Shown here in pieces: positions 24,679 to 33,929 of a stretch of 64,000 bases of DNA (its first letter is position 1; each line of letters starts with the position of its first letter). The stretch spans positions 124,001 through 188,000 of the forward strand of contig NZ_FNEJ01000006.1 of the NCBI RefSeq assembly GCF_900100085.1, given 5' to 3'. The stretch comes from Salipiger marinus. GTDB taxonomy: Bacteria; Pseudomonadota; Alphaproteobacteria; Rhodobacterales; Rhodobacteraceae. The translations under genes and the position numbers were made by a program. Under the pieces are notes generated by a model that saw only the letters and a list, made by a program, of their open reading frames with translations, did no database searches and was not told the origin of the DNA.

Positions 24679-24949
24679 AGGCCCCGCACAGGCTTGCCCC
24701 CGCCGCGCCCTGCTCCGCGTTCCCGGGACGTGTTCCCGCGACGCCGCTCTGCATCCGGGGCTCCGGCATCCCCTCCGGAGCCCCGCAGGCCCGCCCTGTC
24801 CCCTCTGGCGTCCCCGGCTTGCGGCGGAGAGTTAGGGCAGAATGGTTAAAACTTCGCTAACCATTCGTCGGCCCCCGCACGCGCCTGCCCTGTGCAGCCC
24901 GGCCAAGCCGTGTTAGACACCGCCCGCTTCCGCCCGAAAGGACCGCATC
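24679..24949. other. Non-coding stretch before the 24950 gene
   Basis: A GC-rich 160 bases with short C-rich and palindromic pieces (GGGGCTCC...GGAGCCCC) but no gene, followed by the AT-richer palindrome at 24841 and about 80 bases of leader. Nothing else is recognised. Confidence 0.4.
24841..24865. promoter_or_regulatory. AATGGTTA/TAACCATT palindrome, CtrA-box-like
   Basis: Perfect 8-bp arms with a 9-base centre, 85 bases before the next start codon. TTAACCAT-type half sites are used by the cell-cycle regulator CtrA in alphaproteobacteria. The spacing here is not the standard TTAA-N7-TTAA, so this is a suggestion only. Confidence 0.35.
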
Positions 24950-25720
24950 TTGAACGATACGCCGCGCAGACTGACTCATCCCAACCTCAACGCCCCGGTG
25001 CTGGACTGGTGGGCGCGGGATTACGACCATGTCTTCGTGGTGCTCAACCCGTTCTTCCGCGTGCCCGGCACGCCGCCGGAATCCGTGCGCTGGACCACGG
25101 GCGGCGGCAGCATGCTGCTGGCCGACACGCCCGATGCCCTGACCGCCGAAGCCCCCGACGGGTTTGACGAGGTGGTGAAGACCACCGGGCGCCCGGTGCG
25201 CTGGTCGCATGTGGCCCAAGGCGTGGGCGCGATGGATTTCACCCATTTTGCCCGCACCGTCTGGCTGTGGGTGATCGGCGCCGAGGCGCCGGATCACGAT
25301 CTGGCGCTGGCCGAAAAGCTTGCCCGCTACTGTCAGGCCGAAGGGCTCTACAAGCCCGAGGAGGACTGGCTGCCGCTGGTGCTGGAACCGGCACTGGCCC
25401 GCTATCTTCAGGCGGTGGGCATCGACGAGGTGACGCTGTGGGACGAATGGCGCGAAACCTCGCTGCTCTGTCCTTCGGAGGCCTTTTCCCGGGACGAGCC
25501 GCCGGTGACGCTGGTGGATGAAGGCCCGGTCTCTGCCGTCTCGGCGCCGGGGCTGCTGCTGAGCTGGGCGCAGAGCGATGTGGCCGGGCTGCTGGCCATC
25601 ACCGAGGACATGCGCGCCCGCGTCGATCCTGCCCGCCATTTCGAAGGCTTCTGGGCCAGCGCCCGCACCGGCTCTGCGGTGTTCGATCCCGAAGAAACCG
25701 CCCCCGCCCTGCTGCACTGA
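24950..25720 (+). CDS. Unrecognised 256-residue protein
   Basis: I do not recognise the family. The protein is soluble, Trp-rich (LDWWARDYDHVF, TVWLWVIG, EDWLPLVLEP, TLWDEWRET) and acidic, with no signal peptide or membrane span. The start is TTG at 24950, supported by AAAGGA 8 bases upstream; the first ATG in the frame lies far inside. Base composition and codon third-position GC match the neighbours, so it is very likely a real gene native to this lineage. It is convergent with the broken SnoaL-like gene. Confidence 0.75.
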   Translation: MNDTPRRLTHPNLNAPVLDWWARDYDHVFVVLNPFFRVPGTPPESVRWTTGGGSMLLADTPDALTAEAPDGFDEVVKTTGRPVRWSHVAQGVGAMDFTHFARTVWLWVIGAEAPDHDLALAEKLARYCQAEGLYKPEEDWLPLVLEPALARYLQAVGIDEVTLWDEWRETSLLCPSEAFSRDEPPVTLVDEGPVSAVSAPGLLLSWAQSDVAGLLAITEDMRARVDPARHFEGFWASARTGSAVFDPEETAPALLH

Positions 25721-25735
25721 CCGCAGGCGCAGGGT

Positions 25736-26142
25736 TCAGCCTGCGGGCGGCGCGGCCCCGATCTGCGCCGCCACGGCGGCCTTGTCGATCACCGACCAGA
25801 CGGCGCCGATGCGCCCCCGGCGATGTCGTAAAAGACATTTTCGGAAAACTGCACGCGGCGCCCGTTCACCGGCAGACCGAACAGCAGGCCGGTGGGGGTG
25901 CAGTCAAAGCCAAGCCGCACCGCCACCACCGGCGGCTCGCAGACCAGCTGCAGGAGGGTGAAGCGCAGGTCGGGAATGGCCCGCACATCCGCGACCAGCA
26001 TGGCGCGATAACCCCCGAGCCCCAGCAGCGCGCCGTTGTAGCGGACATCCTCCGCCACGAAGCGGGGCAGATCGTCCCAGTCCCGCCGGTTCAGGCAGTC
26101 GATATAGCCATGATAGAGGCCCGTCAGGTCTAGCGGTGTCAT
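25736..26142 (-). pseudogene. SnoaL/ester-cyclase-like gene with a frameshift
   Basis: The start MTPLDLTGLYHGYIDCLNRR at 26142 has GAGGAGGGAG before it. The protein is a small NTF2/SnoaL-fold protein (FVAEDVRYNG, FTLLQLVCEPPVVAVRLGF, GRRVQFSENVFYDIAGG). In the present sequence the frame then ends at 25789 with a foreign tail. Reading on in the neighbouring frame gives RIGAVWSVIDKAAVAAQIGA, the expected end of the family, stopping at 25736. One missing G in a run of five (plus-strand C at 25814-25818) explains this. Restored length is 135 residues. The family has varied roles, so no function is given. Confidence 0.8.
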
Positions 26143-26176
26143 GGGCATCTCCCTCCTCATTCCGTGCAGACAGAAA

Positions 26177-26200
26177 GGCCCGGCAGTCTCCTGCCGGGCC
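26177..26200 (-). terminator. Terminator after pnp
   Basis: GGCCCGGCAG/CTGCCGGGCC, perfect 10-bp arms with a 4-base loop, followed on the minus strand by TTTC. It lies 60 bases past the pnp stop. Another 8-bp hairpin (GGGCCGCG/CGCGGCCC, 26217-26240) precedes it. Confidence 0.8.
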
Positions 26201-26259
26201 TTGCGAAGATCGAACCGGGCCGCGCCTCCCAACGCGGCCCGATGAGGCCGGATGGCGGA

Positions 26260-28407
26260 TTACTCCGCATCCTCCTTCTTCTGCTTCTCTTCCTCGGGCA
26301 TGGCCTCTCCGGTGTCCTGATTGACAACCTTCATGGACAGGCGGACTTTGCCACGATCGTCGAAGCCCAGCAGCTTGACCCACACGTCCTGGCCTTCTTT
26401 CAGCACGTCGGACGGATGGTTCAGGCGGCGGTTTTCGATCTGGGACACATGCACCAGACCATCCCGCTTGCCGAAGAAGTTCACGAAGGCGCCGAAATCG
26501 ACGATCTTCACGACCTTGCCCTTGTAGATCCCGCCCTCTTCAGGCTCGGCCACGATGGACCAGATCATGTCATAGGCCTTCTGGATCGCCTCGCCGTTGG
26601 CGGAAGCAATCTTGATGATGCCGTCATCGTTGATGTCGACCTTGGCACCGGAAACCTCGACGATTTCGCGGATGACCTTGCCGCCGGACCCGATCACTTC
26701 ACGGATCTTGTCGGTGGGGATCTGCATGGTCTCGATGCGCGGCGCGTGCACGCTGAACTCGCCGGCTTCGGACAGGGCCTTCGACATCTCGTTCAGGATG
26801 TGCAGACGGCCGTCACGCGCCTGTGCCAGCGCCTGCTTCATGATCGCGGGCGTGATGCCTGCCACCTTGATGTCCATCTGCAGCGAGGTGATGCCCGTTT
26901 CGGTCCCGGCCACCTTGAAGTCCATGTCGCCAAGGTGATCCTCGTCGCCAAGGATGTCCGACAGCACGGCCCAGGATCCGTCATCTTCCAGCACCAGACC
27001 CATGGCCACACCGGCCACCGGCGCCTTCAGCGGCACGCCCGCATCCATCATCGACAGCGACCCGCCGCAGACCGAAGCCATCGAGGAGGAGCCGTTCGAT
27101 TCCGTGATCTCGGACACGATGCGGATGGTGTAGGGGAAATCCGTCGCGGCGGGCAGAACTGCCTGCAGCGCGCGCCATGCCAGCTTGCCATGGCCGATCT
27201 CGCGGCGGCCCGGGCTGCCAACGCGGCCCACTTCACCCACCGAATAGGGGGGGAAGTTGTAATGCAGCAGGAAGTTGGATTTGAAGTTGCCGTGCAGCGC
27301 GTCGATGAACTGTTCGTCATCGCCGGTGCCCAGCGTGGTCACGACCAGCGCCTGCGTTTCACCGCGGGTGAACAGCGCCGAGCCATGGGTGCGCGGCAGC
27401 AGGCCGGTTTCCGACACGATGGGACGGATCTGGTCCAGCGCGCGACCGTCGATGCGGCGCTTGTTCTTCACCACATCCGAACGCAGCACGCTCGATTCCA
27501 GCTTCTTCAGCGCGGAGCCCAGATTGGCGTCAGCCAGTTGCTCTTCGTTCAGTTCCGCCTTGATGGCATCCTTGGCCGCAGACACGGCAGCAACGCGCGC
27601 CTGCTTGTCGCTGATGGCATAGGCTTCCAGCATCCGCGCCTCGCCCACGGCTTTGACCGCAGCGTAAAGCTCGGAATAATCCGGCGGGGTGAAGTCGAAC
27701 GGCTCTTTCGCGGCGGCTTCGGCCAGCGAGATGATGAGGTCGATCACCGGCTGGATCTGCTCGTGGGCAAAGACCACGGCGCCAAGCATCTCGTCCTCGG
27801 TCAGCTCGTAGGCTTCCGATTCCACCATCATCACCGCGTCTTTGGTGCCGGCAACCACCAGATCCAGACGCTGTTCGGGGTTGGCGCGCAGCCCCTGCAT
27901 GTCGTCCACGGTGGGGTTCAGCACATAGTCGCCATTCACATAGCCCACGCGGCAGCCTGCGATCGGACCCATGAAGGGCACGCCCGACAGGGTCAGCGCG
28001 GCGGAGGCGGCGATCATCGCCACCACGTCGGGGTCATTGACCAGATCGTGGCTGAGCACGGTGCACATCACCAGAACTTCATGCTTGAAGCCGGGAACGA
28101 ACAGCGGGCGGATCGGACGGTCGATCAGGCGGGCGGTCAGCGTCTCCTTTTCGGTGGGACGGGCCTCGCGCTTGAAAAAGCCGCCGGGCACTTTGCCCGC
28201 GGCGTAGTATTTCTCTTGGTAGTGGACGGTCAGCGGAAAGAAATCCTGACCTTCCTTGGCTTCCTTGGCGAACGTGACGTTGGCCATGACGGAGGTTTCG
28301 CCCAGAGTGGCGATGACCGTGCCGTCGGCCTGACGGGCAACCTTGCCCGTTTCCAGCGTGAGCGTCTCTTCGCCCCACTGCATCGTTTTCGTCGTAACGT
28401 TGAACAT
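26260..28407 (-). CDS. pnp: Polyribonucleotide nucleotidyltransferase
   Basis: A 715-residue PNPase, full length. It degrades RNA 3' to 5' with phosphate as part of RNA turnover. Two RNase PH domains are visible: [24 protein letters not shown] and [26 protein letters not shown] in the first, [22 protein letters not shown] and [20 protein letters not shown] in the second. They are followed by a KH domain ([15 protein letters not shown]) and an S1 domain ([19 protein letters not shown]). It is downstream of rpsO, the order usual in bacteria. A 267-base gap separates them. Confidence 0.98.
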   Translation of the reverse strand: MFNVTTKTMQWGEETLTLETGKVARQADGTVIATLGETSVMANVTFAKEAKEGQDFFPLTVHYQEKYYAAGKVPGGFFKREARPTEKETLTARLIDRPIRPLFVPGFKHEVLVMCTVLSHDLVNDPDVVAMIAASAALTLSGVPFMGPIAGCRVGYVNGDYVLNPTVDDMQGLRANPEQRLDLVVAGTKDAVMMVESEAYELTEDEMLGAVVFAHEQIQPVIDLIISLAEAAAKEPFDFTPPDYSELYAAVKAVGEARMLEAYAISDKQARVAAVSAAKDAIKAELNEEQLADANLGSALKKLESSVLRSDVVKNKRRIDGRALDQIRPIVSETGLLPRTHGSALFTRGETQALVVTTLGTGDDEQFIDALHGNFKSNFLLHYNFPPYSVGEVGRVGSPGRREIGHGKLAWRALQAVLPAATDFPYTIRIVSEITESNGSSSMASVCGGSLSMMDAGVPLKAPVAGVAMGLVLEDDGSWAVLSDILGDEDHLGDMDFKVAGTETGITSLQMDIKVAGITPAIMKQALAQARDGRLHILNEMSKALSEAGEFSVHAPRIETMQIPTDKIREVIGSGGKVIREIVEVSGAKVDINDDGIIKIASANGEAIQKAYDMIWSIVAEPEEGGIYKGKVVKIVDFGAFVNFFGKRDGLVHVSQIENRRLNHPSDVLKEGQDVWVKLLGFDDRGKVRLSMKVVNQDTGEAMPEEEKQKKEDAE

Positions 28408-28624
28408 TTCTGCATCCTGTAAGGGAGCACTCCCGGCCCTCCGGGTCTCCCGTTTTGCGTGGCGGCCCCATTGCCGCCGCCCCCAAATCCTGTCGCATGT
28501 GCCCGGGGGCCTTGGGCGTCACGTCTCAGATGTTGCGCGCATACAGGTTTTTCCCTCACTTGGGAAGGGTGCAAACCGGCGCGCCCCTTTGACACAAGGG
28601 CTTTGCGCGCCCCTGAAACGCAAG

Positions 28625-28650
28625 ACGCCCGCACCTTCCGGTGCGGGCGT
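28625..28650 (-). terminator. Terminator after rpsO
   Basis: ACGCCCGCACC/GGTGCGGGCGT, perfect 11-bp arms with loop TTCC, 25 bases past the rpsO stop. The T run after it is short (CTT), so read-through into pnp is likely. Confidence 0.75.
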
Positions 28651-28674
28651 TCAATCTGCCGTCAGGCGCGTCGC

Positions 28675-28944
28675 TTAGCGGCGGATGCCCAGACGCTGGA
28701 TCAGCGAGGTGTACCGCGCCTCTTCCTTGGCCTTCAGGTAATCCAGCAGCTTGCGGCGCTGTGCCACCAGCTTCAGAAGGCCACGACGGGAGTGGTTGTC
28801 CTTCTTGTGGGTCTTGAAGTGTTCGGTCAGCGTGGTGATCCGGTTGGTCAGGATCGCAACCTGGACTTCGGGCGAGCCGGTGTCGCCGTCCTTGGTCGCA
28901 AACTCTTTCATCACGCGGGTTTTTTCTTCGGGAGTGATCGACAT
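28675..28944 (-). CDS. rpsO: 30S ribosomal protein S15
   Basis: An 89-residue S15, exact family length. It binds the central domain of 16S rRNA. The signature is seen in [22 protein letters not shown], then the conserved [25 protein letters not shown] and a LIQRLGIRR end. A strong AAAGGAGA precedes the ATG. S15 often represses its own message in the leader, but no such fold is evident here. Confidence 0.98.
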   Translation of the reverse strand: MSITPEEKTRVMKEFATKDGDTGSPEVQVAILTNRITTLTEHFKTHKKDNHSRRGLLKLVAQRRKLLDYLKAKEEARYTSLIQRLGIRR

Positions 28945-29080
28945 CGGGATCTCCTTTCGGATTGGAGGAATGGCGCAAGCCGGGATGTCGTCCAGCAGGG
29001 CCCATGGAGAAGTCCGGCGCGCATCGCCGGATGGGCGCCTTTACGTCAGATCGCCCCAAAAGAAAAGCCCAAAGCGCGGC

Positions 29081-30058
29081 TCAGCCGTCAAACTCCACCT
29101 CGCTTTCGCCGACCAGCAGGATCGCGTCCAGCGCGGGGGCGTCTTCGCTGGGCAGGACCGCCACCACGGCGCCATCCACCACCAGTTCCGTCAGCGCGGG
29201 ATCCTCCGCGCTTGGCCGCAGCTCCAGCTCCGGCAGCGCAGCACCTTCGGTGTCGGGATAGACCACGATCATGCAGTCCTCGTCGGGGTCGAAATCCATC
29301 AGCTGCGCCGGATCGCCGTCGCTGCCCCAGTGCCCCAGCAGGAAATCATCGGCCCCGGCACCGCCACTGGCCACATCCCCCGCGCCGATCAGCAGGCTGT
29401 CATCGCCGTCATTGCCGTTGAGGTAATCCAGCACGGCATCGTCCTGCCCCGGCGCGGCCCCGAACAGAAGATCCGCGCCAGTGCCGCCGAACAGCGTGTC
29501 CTGCCCCGTCCCGCCGCTGAGCGTATCGTCGCCTTCGCGCCCGTGCAGCGCATCGTCGCCGCCACCGCCCAGCAGGCTGTCGCTGTCGAGCCCGCTTTGC
29601 AGCGTATCGGCGCCCTCGCCCCCGTCCAGCGTGCCACCGCCATCATGGGCGAACAGCAGGTCATCGCCATCAAGCCCCCGCACCAGATCGGTGCCGGCAT
29701 CGCCATGCAGCGTGTCATTGCCATCGCCGCCCAGCATGGTATCGGCCCCGGCACCGCCCACCAGTTCGTCATCCGCGCCCAGCCCGTCCAGCAGGTCATC
29801 GCCGCCCGCGCCGCCCAGCTGGTCGGTCTGCGGCGTGCCGGTCAGGGTATCGTCGCCTTCGGTGCCAATGGCGATCACCCCGCCGGGCGGGGCCTGATCG
29901 CTGTCGTCCAGCACCAGCGGGTCGCCCTCCAGCTCTGGCGCGTCGTCGTCGGGCAGATCATCCCGCTCCTCGTCGTCTTCGGGCGTGGGGTCGGGAAAGC
30001 CGATGACCGCAAGCGATCCCAGCACCATCATGCCCACCATCCCCGCCAGCCAGACCAT
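29081..30058 (-). CDS. RTX-repeat calcium-binding protein with N-terminal hydrophobic anchor
   Basis: A 325-residue acidic protein. Residues 1-21 (MVWLAGMVGMMVLGSLAVIG) form a hydrophobic segment. They are followed by an Asp/Glu-rich linker and then about ten nonapeptide GGxGxDxLx repeats between residues ~68 and 230 (GGAGADTMLGGDGNDTLHG and similar), which bind calcium in a beta-roll. The last ~90 residues are non-repetitive. RTX proteins usually leave by type I secretion without an N-terminal signal, so a membrane-anchored form is unusual. It is a single gene beside rpsO and divergent from the dehydratase. No secretion genes are near. Confidence 0.82.
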   Translation of the reverse strand: MVWLAGMVGMMVLGSLAVIGFPDPTPEDDEERDDLPDDDAPELEGDPLVLDDSDQAPPGGVIAIGTEGDDTLTGTPQTDQLGGAGGDDLLDGLGADDELVGGAGADTMLGGDGNDTLHGDAGTDLVRGLDGDDLLFAHDGGGTLDGGEGADTLQSGLDSDSLLGGGGDDALHGREGDDTLSGGTGQDTLFGGTGADLLFGAAPGQDDAVLDYLNGNDGDDSLLIGAGDVASGGAGADDFLLGHWGSDGDPAQLMDFDPDEDCMIVVYPDTEGAALPELELRPSAEDPALTELVVDGAVVAVLPSEDAPALDAILLVGESEVEFDG

Positions 30059-30215
30059 GACCCGAACCCCGCACAGACCCTGCCCGACATTGTCCCGCAG
30101 CCCCCCTCCCCGGGCAACGCAAATCGCGGAGCAGGGTTAACGGCGGGCAGGCGTTGACAGGCCTTGCCGAGCGGCCCAACGTCGCCGCAGACCAGAGACA
30201 AGAACAGGATCCCTC

Positions 30216-31190
30216 ATGGACATCACCGCGATCGAAGCCGCCGCAGAGCGGCTCAAGGGCCATGCCCGGCGCACGCCGCTGCTTTCCTCGCCGTTTCTGG
30301 ACCGGATCGCCGGGCGGCGCCTGCTGGTGAAGGCGGAATGCCTGCAGCATACCGGCAGCTTCAAGTTCCGTGGCGCGTGGTCGGCGCTGTCCGCGCTGGA
30401 TCCCGACACCCGCGCCAAGGGGGTCATCGCCTTTTCTTCCGGCAACCATGCGCAGGGGGTGGCCGCCGCCGCGCGCGCCTATGGCGTGCCCGCCGTCATC
30501 GTGATGCCCGCCGACGCACCCGAAGCCAAGGTGGCGGGCACGCGCGGGCTGGGGGCGGAGGTGGTGCTTTATGACCGCGCCACGCAGGACCGCGACGCGC
30601 TGGGGGCCCAGCTTGCCACCGAACGCGGGCTGACGCTGATCAAGCCCTTTGACGAGCCGCTGGTGATCGCCGGGCAAGGCACCTGCGGGCTGGAGATCGC
30701 CGAACAGGCCGCCGAGGCGGGCGTGACGGAAGCCGACGTGCTGGTCTGCTGCGGCGGCGGCGGGCTGACCTCTGGCATCGCGCTGGCGCTGGAGGCGCGC
30801 GCCCCCGGCCTGCGCGTCCGCCCGGCAGAGCCCGAAGGCTTCGACGACGTGAAACGCTCGCTGGAGGCGGGGCGGATCGAACGCAACGCCGCGCTGTCGG
30901 GGAATATCTGCGACGCGATCATCACGCCGCAGCCCGGCAACCTGACCTTCCCGATCCTGCACCGGCTCTGCGGTCCGGGGCTGGCGGTCAGCGAGGAGGA
31001 GGCGCTGCGCGCCATGCGGCTGGCCTTCCGCCATCTGAAGATCGTGGCAGAGCCGGGCGGCGCCGTGGCGCTGGCCGCGGCGCTGTTCCGCCCTTCGGAG
31101 ATCAGCGGCGACGCGGTGATCTGCACCGTCTCCGGCGGAAATGTCGATCCGGCGATCTTTGCCCGCGCGCTGGCCCTGCCCGAAGAATGA
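30216..31190 (+). CDS. Threonine/serine dehydratase, PLP-dependent
   Basis: A 324-residue fold-type II PLP enzyme. Lys50 in HTGSFKFRGA is the PLP lysine, SSGNHAQG binds the substrate carboxylate, and the Gly-rich CCGGGGL holds the phosphate. The length fits the catalytic domain of threonine ammonia-lyase or serine racemase; the regulatory ACT-like domain of biosynthetic IlvA is absent. It could make 2-oxobutyrate from threonine or pyruvate from serine. A TTGACA at 30154 may be its -35 box; the matching -10 is poor. Confidence 0.88.
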   Translation: MDITAIEAAAERLKGHARRTPLLSSPFLDRIAGRRLLVKAECLQHTGSFKFRGAWSALSALDPDTRAKGVIAFSSGNHAQGVAAAARAYGVPAVIVMPADAPEAKVAGTRGLGAEVVLYDRATQDRDALGAQLATERGLTLIKPFDEPLVIAGQGTCGLEIAEQAAEAGVTEADVLVCCGGGGLTSGIALALEARAPGLRVRPAEPEGFDDVKRSLEAGRIERNAALSGNICDAIITPQPGNLTFPILHRLCGPGLAVSEEEALRAMRLAFRHLKIVAEPGGAVALAAALFRPSEISGDAVICTVSGGNVDPAIFARALALPEE

Positions 31191-31205
31191 CCAGGACGCG
31201 GCGGA

Positions 31206-31397
31206 TCAGTCCGCGATCCGCCGCGCCTCGTCCAAGAGCATGACCGGGATGCCGTCGCGGATGGGAAAGGCGAGCCCGGCATTGCGGCTCAGCAGTTCCT
31301 GCCGCTCCACATCATATTCCAGCACGGCATGGGTCACCGGACAGACCAGCGCCTCCAGCATCCGGCGGTCGAATCCGGCGTCATCGGCATGGGTCAT
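31206..31397 (-). CDS. Trm112-like small protein
   Basis: A 63-residue protein of the Trm112/YcaR type: [17 protein letters not shown], then [25 protein letters not shown]. The fold is a small zinc-ribbon-like domain; only one of the usual cysteines remains here. Its role in bacteria is little known. The ATG overlaps the LON-domain gene stop by 4 bases, so the two are coupled. Confidence 0.88.
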   Translation of the reverse strand: MTHADDAGFDRRMLEALVCPVTHAVLEYDVERQELLSRNAGLAFPIRDGIPVMLLDEARRIAD

Positions 31398-32047
31398 TGC
31401 ATCCGCTCCTCTTCGCCACCGCCACCCCGCAGGGCATATTCGATCAGGGTCACCAGCGTTTCGCGCCGCGTCTCCAGCCGGGGGGCTTCCAGCAGGGCCT
31501 GTTTGTCCTCGGGGGCGAAATCCAGCAGCATGGACAGCGAGTTGATGAGCAGCTCATCCTCGGCATCCTGCAGCGCGCTCCAGTCCGCCGACAGGTTCCG
31601 GGCGGAAAAATAGCGGTTCAGCAGCCGCATCAGCGCCTCGCGGTCAAAACCCTCGTCGCCCTCGGCGCCGGTGGCCTGATCGCGTTCGAACCCGTCCCAG
31701 CTGACCTTGCAGCGGCGATAGGGGGTAAAGCCCGTCACCTCTTCCAGCACCCGGTAGCGGGAAATGCCGGTCAGGGTGAGCATGTAGCGGCCATCCTCGG
31801 TTTCGGAAAACTGGGTGATCCGGCCCGCGCAGCCGATGCGGTGCAGACCGGGATCGCCATCGCGTCCCGCCACCGCGTTCGGCTGGATCATTCCGATCAC
31901 CCGCGTGTCGGTTTTCAGCACGTCATCGAGCATCGCCAGATAGCGCGGCTCGAACACATGCAGCGGCAGGCGGGAGCGCGGCAGAAGCAGCGCCCCCGGA
32001 AGGGGGAATACGGGGATAACTCCCGGCAGATCACGTCGTCGCACCAT
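31394..32047 (-). CDS. LON substrate-binding-domain protein
   Basis: A 217-residue protein made only of the LON N-terminal domain: [32 protein letters not shown] at the start, [10 protein letters not shown] and [19 protein letters not shown] in the middle. No ATPase or protease domain follows, so it is not Lon protease. Such proteins may recognise unfolded clients. It lies between the thioredoxin/TPR gene and Trm112 in one operon. GGGGAGG precedes the ATG. Confidence 0.92.
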   Translation of the reverse strand: MVRRRDLPGVIPVFPLPGALLLPRSRLPLHVFEPRYLAMLDDVLKTDTRVIGMIQPNAVAGRDGDPGLHRIGCAGRITQFSETEDGRYMLTLTGISRYRVLEEVTGFTPYRRCKVSWDGFERDQATGAEGDEGFDREALMRLLNRYFSARNLSADWSALQDAEDELLINSLSMLLDFAPEDKQALLEAPRLETRRETLVTLIEYALRGGGGEEERMQ

Positions 32048-32074
32048 GCCTCCCCAGCTAGAGCGTCAGGCCGC

Positions 32075-32986
32075 TCAGGCAAATATCATCGAGCTGAGTT
32101 TGCGCCGACCGTTCAGCACCACCGGGTCATTGGCCTTCATCGCTTCGAAAATGGTGAAGAGCTGCGCCTTGGCGGCGCCGTCATTCCAGTCGCGGTCGCG
32201 GCGGAACAGGTCCAGAAGCTGGTCGACCGCCTCGGCCACATTGCCATGCGCATGCAGTGCCTTGGCCAGATCGAAACGCGCCTGCAGATCGTCGGGATTG
32301 GCCTCCACCTGCGCCTGCAGCTCGGCCACGGGACCGGCATTGGCGGCCTGCTTGGCCAGTTCGATCTGGGCATGCGCGGCTTCCAGCTCGGGCGCCTTGG
32401 AGATGGCCACGGGCGCGCCGTTCAGCACCGCCTCGGCCTGTTCGACATCCCCCAGCGCCAGCTGAACCCGCACCAGCCCGCCATAAGCGGCGGCATGTTC
32501 CGGCTGTTCCTCCAGAATGGCGGCGAAGATCGCGCCCGCATCTTCGGCGGCACCCTGCTCCAGCATCTCTTCGGCGGCGGCGATGGCCTCATCCAGCCCG
32601 CCAGAGGCATCCCCCCCGGCCGCTTTCACCACACGTTCGATGAACGCCTTGACCTCGGAGGCGGGCAGCGCGCCCTGAAACCCGTCGATCGGCTGACCCT
32701 TGTAGAAGGCGTAAACCGTGGGGATCGACTGGATGCGCAGCTGGCCTGCGATCATCTGCGCCTCGTCCACGTTCACCTTGGCCATGCGCACCGCGCCCTT
32801 GGCCTCTTCCACCGCCTTTTCCAGTGCGGGGCCCAGCGTCTTGCAGGGGCCGCACCACGGCGCCCAGAAATCGACGATGACGGGAACCTGCATCGACAGG
32901 TCCACCACCTCGGCCATGAAATCGGCCTCGCTTACGTCCTTGACCAGCTCCTCTTTCGGAGCCTGCGTCTTGCCCAGTTCCAGCAT
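32075..32986 (-). CDS. Thioredoxin with C-terminal TPR region (CnoX/YbbN type)
   Basis: A 303-residue protein. Residues ~20-120 are a thioredoxin domain with the active site WAPWCGPCK and the cis-Pro in SIPTVYAF. The C-terminal ~170 residues are helical TPR-like repeats. This matches the chaperedoxin CnoX (YbbN), which holds oxidised clients for GroEL. Unlike E. coli CnoX, both active-site cysteines are present, so redox activity is expected. GGAGGG precedes the ATG. It begins the operon with the LON-domain and Trm112-like genes. Confidence 0.92.
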   Translation of the reverse strand: MLELGKTQAPKEELVKDVSEADFMAEVVDLSMQVPVIVDFWAPWCGPCKTLGPALEKAVEEAKGAVRMAKVNVDEAQMIAGQLRIQSIPTVYAFYKGQPIDGFQGALPASEVKAFIERVVKAAGGDASGGLDEAIAAAEEMLEQGAAEDAGAIFAAILEEQPEHAAAYGGLVRVQLALGDVEQAEAVLNGAPVAISKAPELEAAHAQIELAKQAANAGPVAELQAQVEANPDDLQARFDLAKALHAHGNVAEAVDQLLDLFRRDRDWNDGAAKAQLFTIFEAMKANDPVVLNGRRKLSSMIFA

Positions 32987-33076
32987 CTTGCCCTCCGCCG
33001 GTTGCGGTCACGTCTCGCAGACAGATGGCGCAAGCGGCCTTGGGTTGCAAGGGGAAGCGCCCCGAAGCCGCAGTCC

Positions 33077-33865
33077 CTAAAGATCGAAGCTGGCAAAGAC
33101 CGGCGCATGATCCGAAGGCTGGTCCCAGCCGCGCACCGCCCGCAGGATGCGCGACCCGTGCCCCGCCGACGCGATGTCCGGCGTGGCCCAGATGTGATCC
33201 AGACGGCGGCCCTTGTCGGCGGCGTCCCAGTCCTTGGCCCGGTAGGACCACCACGAATAAAGCAGCCCCTCGGGGATGTCCTGCCGCGTGATGTCGACCC
33301 AGCCGCCCGCGTCCTGCACCTGCGCCAGATGCTCCACCTCGACGGGGGTGTGCGACACGATCTTCAGAAGCTGCTTGTGCGACCACACGTCATCCTCGCG
33401 CGGGGCGATGTTCAGATCGCCGACAAGGATCGATTTTTCCGGCGGCGCACCATGGAACCAGTCGCGCATGCCGGTGAGGTAATCGAGCTTCTGGCCGAAT
33501 TTTTCGTTCACGGCGCGGTCGGGCACGTCGCCGCCGGCGGGGACATAGAAATTATGCACCGTCACGCCGTTTTCCAGCCGCGCCGCCACATGGCGGGCAT
33601 GGCCCAGCGTGGCGAAATCCTGATCGCCCGCGTCCAGCAGCGGCAGCTTGGACAGGATGGCCACGCCGTTATATCCCTTCTGCCCGCGCGCGACGACATG
33701 GGTGTAGCCAAGCGCCCGGAAGCCGTCGAGCGGCATCTTCTCCAGCGGCGTCTTGATCTCCTGCAGGCACAGCACGTCGGGCTGTTCCTCGGTCAGCAGA
33801 CGGCTGACCAGCGCCTCGCGCAGGCGGACGGAGTTGATGTTCCATGTGGCAAGGGTAAAGGGCAT
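33077..33865 (-). CDS. xthA: Exodeoxyribonuclease III
   Basis: A 262-residue AP endonuclease/3' exonuclease. The family landmarks are TWNINSVRLR, CLQEIKTP with the metal Glu, GYNGVAILSK, VGDLNIAPREDD with Asp/Asn, RLDHIWATP and the final SDHAPV with the catalytic Asp-His. It acts in base-excision repair. The start at 33865 is fixed by AGGAGA and by the conserved N-terminus. Confidence 0.96.
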   Translation of the reverse strand: MPFTLATWNINSVRLREALVSRLLTEEQPDVLCLQEIKTPLEKMPLDGFRALGYTHVVARGQKGYNGVAILSKLPLLDAGDQDFATLGHARHVAARLENGVTVHNFYVPAGGDVPDRAVNEKFGQKLDYLTGMRDWFHGAPPEKSILVGDLNIAPREDDVWSHKQLLKIVSHTPVEVEHLAQVQDAGGWVDITRQDIPEGLLYSWWSYRAKDWDAADKGRRLDHIWATPDIASAGHGSRILRAVRGWDQPSDHAPVFASFDL

Positions 33866-33929
33866 GGCGGTCTCCTGATCTGGCGGGAAACTGGCAGGGC
33901 GCGGGGCCGGGCGCAACCCGGAAGCGGCG

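Noticed and set aside
26164-28422. A plus-strand open frame of about 750 codons opposite pnp
   Set aside because: Same reason: antisense shadow of a certain essential gene.
29200-29900. Tandem DNA repeats in the RTX gene as a CRISPR or satellite array
   Set aside because: The repeats are imperfect, 27 bases in phase with codons, and encode the GGxGxDxLx nonapeptide.
31206-31397. Reading the Trm112-like gene as a truncated fragment
   Set aside because: Sixty-odd residues is normal for the family and the start is coupled to the upstream gene.
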